Shown piece by piece: positions 60,675 to 64,000 of a stretch of 64,000 nt of DNA. A program made the position numbers and the translations under genes. Every line of letters begins with the position of its first letter. The first letter of the stretch is position 1. The DNA lies in NCBI GenBank assembly GCA_910584865.1, contig CAJUCE010000002.1, positions 246,137 to 310,136 of the forward strand, read 5' to 3'. A model generated the notes under the pieces. The model was not told the DNA's origin. It saw only the letters and a list, made by a program, of their open reading frames with translations, and did no database searches. This stretch comes from an uncultured Acetatifactor sp. (GTDB lineage: Bacteria; Bacillota; Clostridia; Lachnospirales; Lachnospiraceae).

Positions 60675-61745
60675 ATGGGCGAGCCATTAAAATTTGATTA
60701 TTATTATGGCATTGAAGCAGAACAGTTTTCTTTTTACCGTGTTCCCCGCCTTTTGATAAAGGACGAGCGTTTCAAGGGGCTTAGCAGCGATGCTAAGCTC
60801 CTGTATGGGCTGATGCTTGACAGAATGGCATTATCTATGAAAAATGGGTGGCTGGATGATGAAAACCGGGCATATATCATATACACGATAGAGAACATCC
60901 GGGAAGATTTAGGGTGCAGCAAGGAAAAGGCAGTAAAGGTTCTTGCGGAACTGGATTCAGCCAAAGGAATAGGGCTTGTGGAGAAGATACGCCGGGGGCT
61001 TGGCAAGCCGGACATTATCTATGTGAAGAACTTTGTCATATCAGACGGAGACAAAAAAGAGCCTTCTAATATTGATGTTTCCACAGAAGTCGGAAAAACC
61101 GACTTCAAGAGGTCGGAAAAGCCGACTTCAAGAAGTCAGGAAAACCGACTTCAAGAGGTCGGAAAAACCGACTTCAGCAGGTCGGAAAAGCTGACTTCAA
61201 GAGGTCGGGAAAACCAACTTCAAGAAGTCGGGGAATCAGACCCTAATTATACTGACTATAATTATACCGATATGAGTTATAACAATCCTATCAGTCAATC
61301 AGGTGGCGGTGTGGATAACGTGCCTGCACACGAAAAAGACGATGTGATTGATGTGATGGATGAAACAGGCGCATACATGAAATTGATCCGTGATAATATC
61401 GAATATGAGCATCACATGAGGTACGGCAGGACTGGCGATAAGGAGATGTATGAGGAAATTTACGAAACAATATGTGACGTGGTGTGTGTGAAGCGGAAAA
61501 CAATCCGTATCAACGGCGAGGAATACCCTTATGAGCTGGTGAAATCCCGCTTTCTCAAATTGAGCAGCGGACATGTGGAGTATGTCATGGGGTGCATGAA
61601 AGATACCGTTACAAAGATTACAAACATTCGGTCATACCTGATCACTGCCCTTTATAATGCGCCCTCAACCATGAACCACTATTACCAACAGGAGGTACAG
61701 CATGATATGTATGGCGGAGGATGGGCGGAAAAAGGAATCACATAG
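60675..61745 (+). CDS. Replication initiator protein A (RepA_N-type, DUF6017 C-terminus)
   Basis: A 356-residue initiator. The N-terminal RepA_N winged-helix domain spans about 1-130 (FSFYRVPRLLIKDERFKGLS, SSDAKLLYGLMLDRM). A repetitive Lys/Ser/Arg segment at about 137-190 is encoded by the 23-bp repeats, and the C-terminal domain (IKFT-free, helical; EEIYETICDVVCVKRKTIRI) matches the domain linked to ICE and plasmid initiators. RepA_N plasmids keep their origin inside the rep gene, so the repeat block is the likely origin. Its function in an ICE is to replicate the excised circle. Confidence 0.87.
   Translation: MGEPLKFDYYYGIEAEQFSFYRVPRLLIKDERFKGLSSDAKLLYGLMLDRMALSMKNGWLDDENRAYIIYTIENIREDLGCSKEKAVKVLAELDSAKGIGLVEKIRRGLGKPDIIYVKNFVISDGDKKEPSNIDVSTEVGKTDFKRSEKPTSRSQENRLQEVGKTDFSRSEKLTSRGRENQLQEVGESDPNYTDYNYTDMSYNNPISQSGGGVDNVPAHEKDDVIDVMDETGAYMKLIRDNIEYEHHMRYGRTGDKEMYEEIYETICDVVCVKRKTIRINGEEYPYELVKSRFLKLSSGHVEYVMGCMKDTVTKITNIRSYLITALYNAPSTMNHYYQQEVQHDMYGGGWAEKGIT
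61084..61241 (+). repeat. Six to seven 23-bp iteron-like repeats inside the replication initiator gene
   Basis: Copies start at 61084, 61107, 61130, 61153, 61176, 61199 and 61222 (partial). Each holds a short inverted repeat GTCGG-(A4-5)-CCGAC. As 23 is not a multiple of 3 the repeats are read in all three frames, giving a 23-residue protein period after three copies (EVGKTDF recurs). Probable replication origin. Confidence 0.85.
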
Positions 61746-61749
61746 CCAG

Positions 61750-61777
61750 CTTCTGGACACAATGTCCAGAGGTGGAA
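61750..61777 (+). repeat. 28-nt palindromic motif, copy 1
   Basis: TCTGGACA-CAA-TGTCCAGA followed by GGTGGAA, 5 nt after the initiator stop codon. 26 of 28 nt match copy 2 at 62754-62781; the two differences lie in the centre of the palindrome. Confidence 0.75.
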
Positions 61778-61894
61778 AATGTTTCGGTGAGGATGTTGCG
61801 GAGCAGGAAAAGGCGGGGCGAATGGAGAAAAAGGCATGACAGAGGGAATGAGAACATAAAAGCCTGCCATAGAGTGGCGGGTGGCACTTTCAAG

Positions 61895-61940
61895 CCTTGT
61901 TGGAAGTGTGATTATCTTTTCAATCACACTTCCGGCAAGG
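61895..61940 (+). promoter_or_regulatory. Candidate transfer-origin inverted repeat
   Basis: GGAAGTGTGATT (61902-61913) pairs perfectly with AATCACACTTCC (61922-61933); outside it CCTTG pairs with CAAGG. A second G/C palindrome (CAGGGGT at 61945-61951 with ACCCCTG at 61965-61971) follows. Inverted repeats beside a G-rich tract are typical of relaxase recognition sites, but no relaxase gene is in the window to match it to. Confidence 0.35.
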
Positions 61941-62002
61941 TTTCCAGGGGTACGGGGGTGGAAGACCCCTGTGTTAAAAAAGTATAGCAGGAGAACAGCG
62001 TG

Positions 62003-62046
62003 AGGGCAGTTATAAGTCAGTAGAGATTTGTAGCTGCCCTTTTTAT
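62003..62046 (+). terminator. Terminator before the 220-residue conserved protein
   Basis: AGGGCAG (62003-62009) pairs with CTGCCCT (62034-62040), followed by TTTTATTG. The 24-nt loop is long; moderate support. Confidence 0.5.
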
Positions 62047-62087
62047 TGTTTCCAGTCAGCACAACGGGAAACGGAAAGGAGATTGCT

Positions 62088-62750
62088 ATGGAATCGCTGC
62101 GTGATGTCAGGAGGGTAATGGAGCGTGAAGCCAAAAAAGGGAGCTGCCCGCTCATGTTTGAAAGGATCGAGTTTGGAGAAAAGCCTTTCCAGTTTATTTT
62201 GTCAGAGGAAAAACTGGATGAGGTTCTCGCCTATTTGTTAAGGCTGAAATCTTTCCGGCAGTATGCGGAAAAGACGGTCATCAACAACGTGTATATGGAT
62301 TTGGATATGTTCTGCAAGAAGCCGCAGTTTAAGCGTACCCATTCTATTATGGAGCGTGAGGGGATTTACGCAAGGGTGCAGAGGTATAAGAAAAAGCTGA
62401 ACCTGGACTATGGGAATGGGATTTGTCTTGAAACAGTGCGGTGTATCTTTACGCTGCCGGAAGGGGAGGCGGAAAAATACAGAATGACCCATGAGGGGCA
62501 GGACACCTATGCTTTCATCATGTCAAACAAATATATCCTCGGACTGTTTACCCACTGTGAGGCGGCAAGGAAGTCGGTTATTCCGGGCGGGGTGGAATAC
62601 GGACACCTTGCGGAGCAGGAGCAGAAGATTGTGCTGCTTGAAGGAGTAGGGGATGTGCTTTTTCAGGCATTATTACTTGATGATGTGGAGTATGGGGGAA
62701 ATCAGTTGTGTGCCAATCTCCACACAATCTATTGCTTAAATGAAAAATAA
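62088..62750 (+). CDS. Conserved conjugative-element protein of unknown function
   Basis: A 220-residue soluble protein starting at ATG 62088 after AAAGGAG. I see KKGSCPLMFERIEFGEKPFQ, VYMDLDMFCKKPQFKRTHSI and a central VRCIFTLPEGEAEKYRM, but no motif I can assign. It sits between the replication and transfer modules. It ends in CLNEK, four nt before palindrome copy 2. Confidence 0.7.
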   Translation: MESLRDVRRVMEREAKKGSCPLMFERIEFGEKPFQFILSEEKLDEVLAYLLRLKSFRQYAEKTVINNVYMDLDMFCKKPQFKRTHSIMEREGIYARVQRYKKKLNLDYGNGICLETVRCIFTLPEGEAEKYRMTHEGQDTYAFIMSNKYILGLFTHCEAARKSVIPGGVEYGHLAEQEQKIVLLEGVGDVLFQALLLDDVEYGGNQLCANLHTIYCLNEK

Positions 62751-62753
62751 CAA

Positions 62754-62781
62754 CTTCTGGACATGATGTCCAGAGGTGGAA
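62754..62781 (+). repeat. 28-nt palindromic motif, copy 2
   Basis: TCTGGACATGATGTCCAGA is a perfect odd palindrome, followed by GGTGGAA that runs into the AAGGAG ribosome site of the 18-codon frame. See copy 1. Confidence 0.75.
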
Positions 62782-62792
62782 GGAGAAACAGA

Positions 62793-62849
62793 ATGTATTT
62801 TACAGTGAAAATCATTTATGACATTATCTGCCGGGGGATTCCACCTTAG
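62793..62849 (+). CDS. Candidate 18-residue leader peptide or small protein
   Basis: ATG 62793, 7 nt after AAGGAG (62780-62785), opens an 18-codon frame (MYFTVKIIYDIICRGIPP) ending 38 nt before pcfB. Hydrophobic N-terminal half. The ribosome site is good, but length prevents any functional call. Confidence 0.35.
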   Translation: MYFTVKIIYDIICRGIPP

Positions 62850-62887
62850 TGCGTAGGATGTCGCAGGAATTAACAAGGAGGTGCTTC

Positions 62888-63364
62888 ATGCAGGAGGAAG
62901 TAACACAAAAAACAATCGCCCTTGTAATCAAGACCGTTAAATTAGACGCCAACGTGCTGAAAGCCGCAATGAAGATGTATTTGAACCACCGAAAGCAGAA
63001 AGCACAGAAAACGCATGGAAAAACTTCTGTGAAAAAGCTCGTTGGCGAGGGAAACGGGGCATCGTCCATTGAGGTCACTGACGGCAACATCAAATCTTTT
63101 GAGCGTGTAGCGAAAAAGTACAATGTTGATTTTGCCATAAAGAAAGACAAGACGTGTGAGCCGCCGAAATATCTGGTCTTTTTCAAGGGCAGGGATGCCG
63201 ACGCAGTATCGCAGGCATTCAAGGAATTTGTTTATGGTAACGAGAAGAAGAAAGGAAAAGTTTCCGTAAGGGAGAAATTAAAGCATTTGAAGGACGCAGT
63301 ATCGCAGGACAAGAACCGGGAACGGAGCCGGGAGAAAAACAAGGACAGGGGGCAGAGCCTATGA
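62888..63364 (+). CDS. pcfB: PcfB family conjugation protein (DUF3801)
   Basis: A 158-residue protein: VTQKTIALVIKTVKLDANVL, then SVKKLVGEGNGASSIEVTD and a basic C-terminus rich in Lys/Arg/Glu. This is the PcfB pattern; PcfB is thought to aid relaxosome-coupling protein contact in pCF10-type systems. ATG 62888 follows AAGGAGGTG. Its stop overlaps the coupling-protein ATG (ATGA), the usual pcfB-pcfC arrangement. Confidence 0.9.
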   Translation: MQEEVTQKTIALVIKTVKLDANVLKAAMKMYLNHRKQKAQKTHGKTSVKKLVGEGNGASSIEVTDGNIKSFERVAKKYNVDFAIKKDKTCEPPKYLVFFKGRDADAVSQAFKEFVYGNEKKKGKVSVREKLKHLKDAVSQDKNRERSREKNKDRGQSL

Positions 63365-63963
63365 GTAATATCGTAAACGGCATAGCCAAAGACTTAAAAG
63401 CCATTCCGAAGAACCTCAAGGCAAAGACCGGGAATCTGGATAAAAAGAAACTTGTCCTGATGAACCTGCCCTATATGCTTGCCGGGTATTTCTGTGACAA
63501 GATAGCGTGGCTGTGGCGGGTATCGCCAGGGCAGGACGCTTCCGCAAAGATGATGGCGGTCATGGCGGGGATGGAGGATTTATTTTCCAACCCGTTACCA
63601 AGTTTTTACCCGAAAGACCTGCTGATCGGAGTGTGCTGCGGAGTGGCGCTGCGGCTTGCAGTGTATTTCAAGGCGAAAAATGCCAAGAAGTTCCGGCAGG
63701 GCGTAGAGTACGGTTCGGCACGTTGGGGAAATGCGAAGGACATCGAGCCATATATGGATTCGGAGTTTGAGAACAATATCCTCTTGACGCAAACGGAGCG
63801 GCTGATGATGTCAGGCAGACCAAAACAGCCGAAGTACGCAAGGAATAAAAATATCCTTGTGATTGGCGGTTCTGGTTCGGGCAAGACGAGGTTTTTCGTA
63901 AAACCGAACCTGATGCAGATGCACAGCTCATTCGTGGTTACAGATCCGAAAGGGTCACTATAA
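63361..63963 (+). CDS. VirD4/TraG-type coupling protein, truncated N-terminal part
   Basis: The first 200 residues of a type IV coupling ATPase that normally has ~600. Two N-terminal hydrophobic segments (about 35-55 and 80-100), then YGSARWGNAKDIEPYM and the Walker A IGGSGSGKTRF (about 168-177). The frame reaches VVTDPKGSL, where intact proteins continue with LVLECG-like sequence, and stops at TAA 63961. The 37 remaining bases do not resemble the family. Either an element is inserted here or the gene is broken. Confidence 0.85.
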   Translation: MSNIVNGIAKDLKAIPKNLKAKTGNLDKKKLVLMNLPYMLAGYFCDKIAWLWRVSPGQDASAKMMAVMAGMEDLFSNPLPSFYPKDLLIGVCCGVALRLAVYFKAKNAKKFRQGVEYGSARWGNAKDIEPYMDSEFENNILLTQTERLMMSGRPKQPKYARNKNILVIGGSGSGKTRFFVKPNLMQMHSSFVVTDPKGSL

Positions 63964-64000
63964 TAAGGATAGAAAGGTCGTGAAAATACAAAACAGGAGG

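Larger units (their letters stand above)
61746..62087 (+). other. Noncoding region with palindrome, long inverted repeat and terminator
   Basis: Holds palindrome copy 1 (61750-61777), the inverted repeat 61895-61940 with a G-rich tract, and a terminator (62003-62046). A weak open frame (61721-61987) overlaps these and is not supported by a ribosome site or recognisable product. Layout suits a transfer origin or other single-strand processing site. Confidence 0.5.

Noticed and set aside
61084..61241. CRISPR-like repeats in the initiator gene
   Set aside because: The units are contiguous, lie inside a coding frame and contain short palindromes. Iterons explain them better.
61721..61987. 88-codon open frame after the replication initiator
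   Set aside because: Overlaps the end of the initiator gene, a palindrome and a long inverted repeat. Without a ribosome site it is better explained as noncoding.
1..64000. tRNA, rRNA, tmRNA and T-box elements
   Set aside because: Reading the intergenic gaps on both strands I found no cloverleaf-compatible sequence, no rRNA stretch and no T-box core motif.

Overview
The window comes from an endospore-forming, low-to-mid GC Gram-positive bacterium, most likely a member of the Lachnospiraceae (Clostridium cluster XIVa). The evidence is a complete spoIIIAA-AH operon, the order nusB-xseA-xseB-ispA-dxs-tlyA-nadK-argR-recN-spoIVB, an apt-relA-hemZ block, and frequent GTG/TTG starts behind strong Shine-Dalgarno sequences. 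Every gene I accept is on the + strand. Genus and species cannot be fixed from the sequence alone.

Layout. (1) 1-7.5 kb: the tail of an unidentified gene, a membrane-anchored transglutaminase-like protein, a terminator, then the eight-gene spoIIIA engulfment operon. (2) 7.5-23 kb: housekeeping block with deoB, prfC, a transglutaminase-like lipoprotein, an Asp23/Gls24 protein, nusB, exonuclease VII, isoprenoid genes, tlyA, nadK, argR, recN and spoIVB. spoIVB ends at a terminator, and spo0A, its usual neighbour, does not follow. (3) 23-25.2 kb: accessory stretch with a decayed AlbA_2/Schlafen-type gene and a HipA-like kinase without an evident HipB. (4) 25.3-46.5 kb: two adjacent NusG-paralogue (LoaP-like) antiterminators, a leader with an intrinsic terminator, and a ~20 kb exopolysaccharide/capsule operon. 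It has an initiating sugar transferase, glycosyltransferases, Wzx flippase, Wzy polymerase, and a set of enzymes matching the WbpA-B-E-D-I route to UDP-2,3-diacetamido-uronic acid. The operon ends with the remnant of an acyltransferase gene and a strong terminator. (5) 46.5-58 kb: second housekeeping block with a SEC-C protein, CBS protein, apt, relA, an MBL hydrolase, a MoxR/DUF58/transglutaminase trio and hemZ. (6) 58-64 kb: the left part of an integrative conjugative element of the Tn1549/CTn type, with small accessory proteins, ParA, ParB, a replication initiator with internal iteron-like repeats, PcfB and the start of a VirD4-type coupling protein. The coupling protein reading frame is cut off just before the window edge, which suggests a second element inserted in it.

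How the parts work together. The EPS region looks like one long transcription unit whose first decision point is the terminator at 26.7 kb, directly downstream of the LoaP-like genes; processive antitermination is the obvious regulatory hypothesis. The spoIIIA operon and spoIVB act in the same mother-cell/forespore signalling step of sporulation. The conjugative element appears to have entered between hemZ and the hisS gene that often follows it.

The most unusual signal is an approximately 140-nt element found twice, upstream of the asp23-like gene (11.9-12.0 kb) and upstream of the MBL hydrolase (51.2-51.35 kb). Each copy has an exact 34-38 nt direct repeat enclosing a conserved core, and a hairpin whose stem sequence differs between copies while pairing and loop are kept. 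The second repeat copy ends directly at the ribosome binding site. I do not recognise it as a known RNA family.
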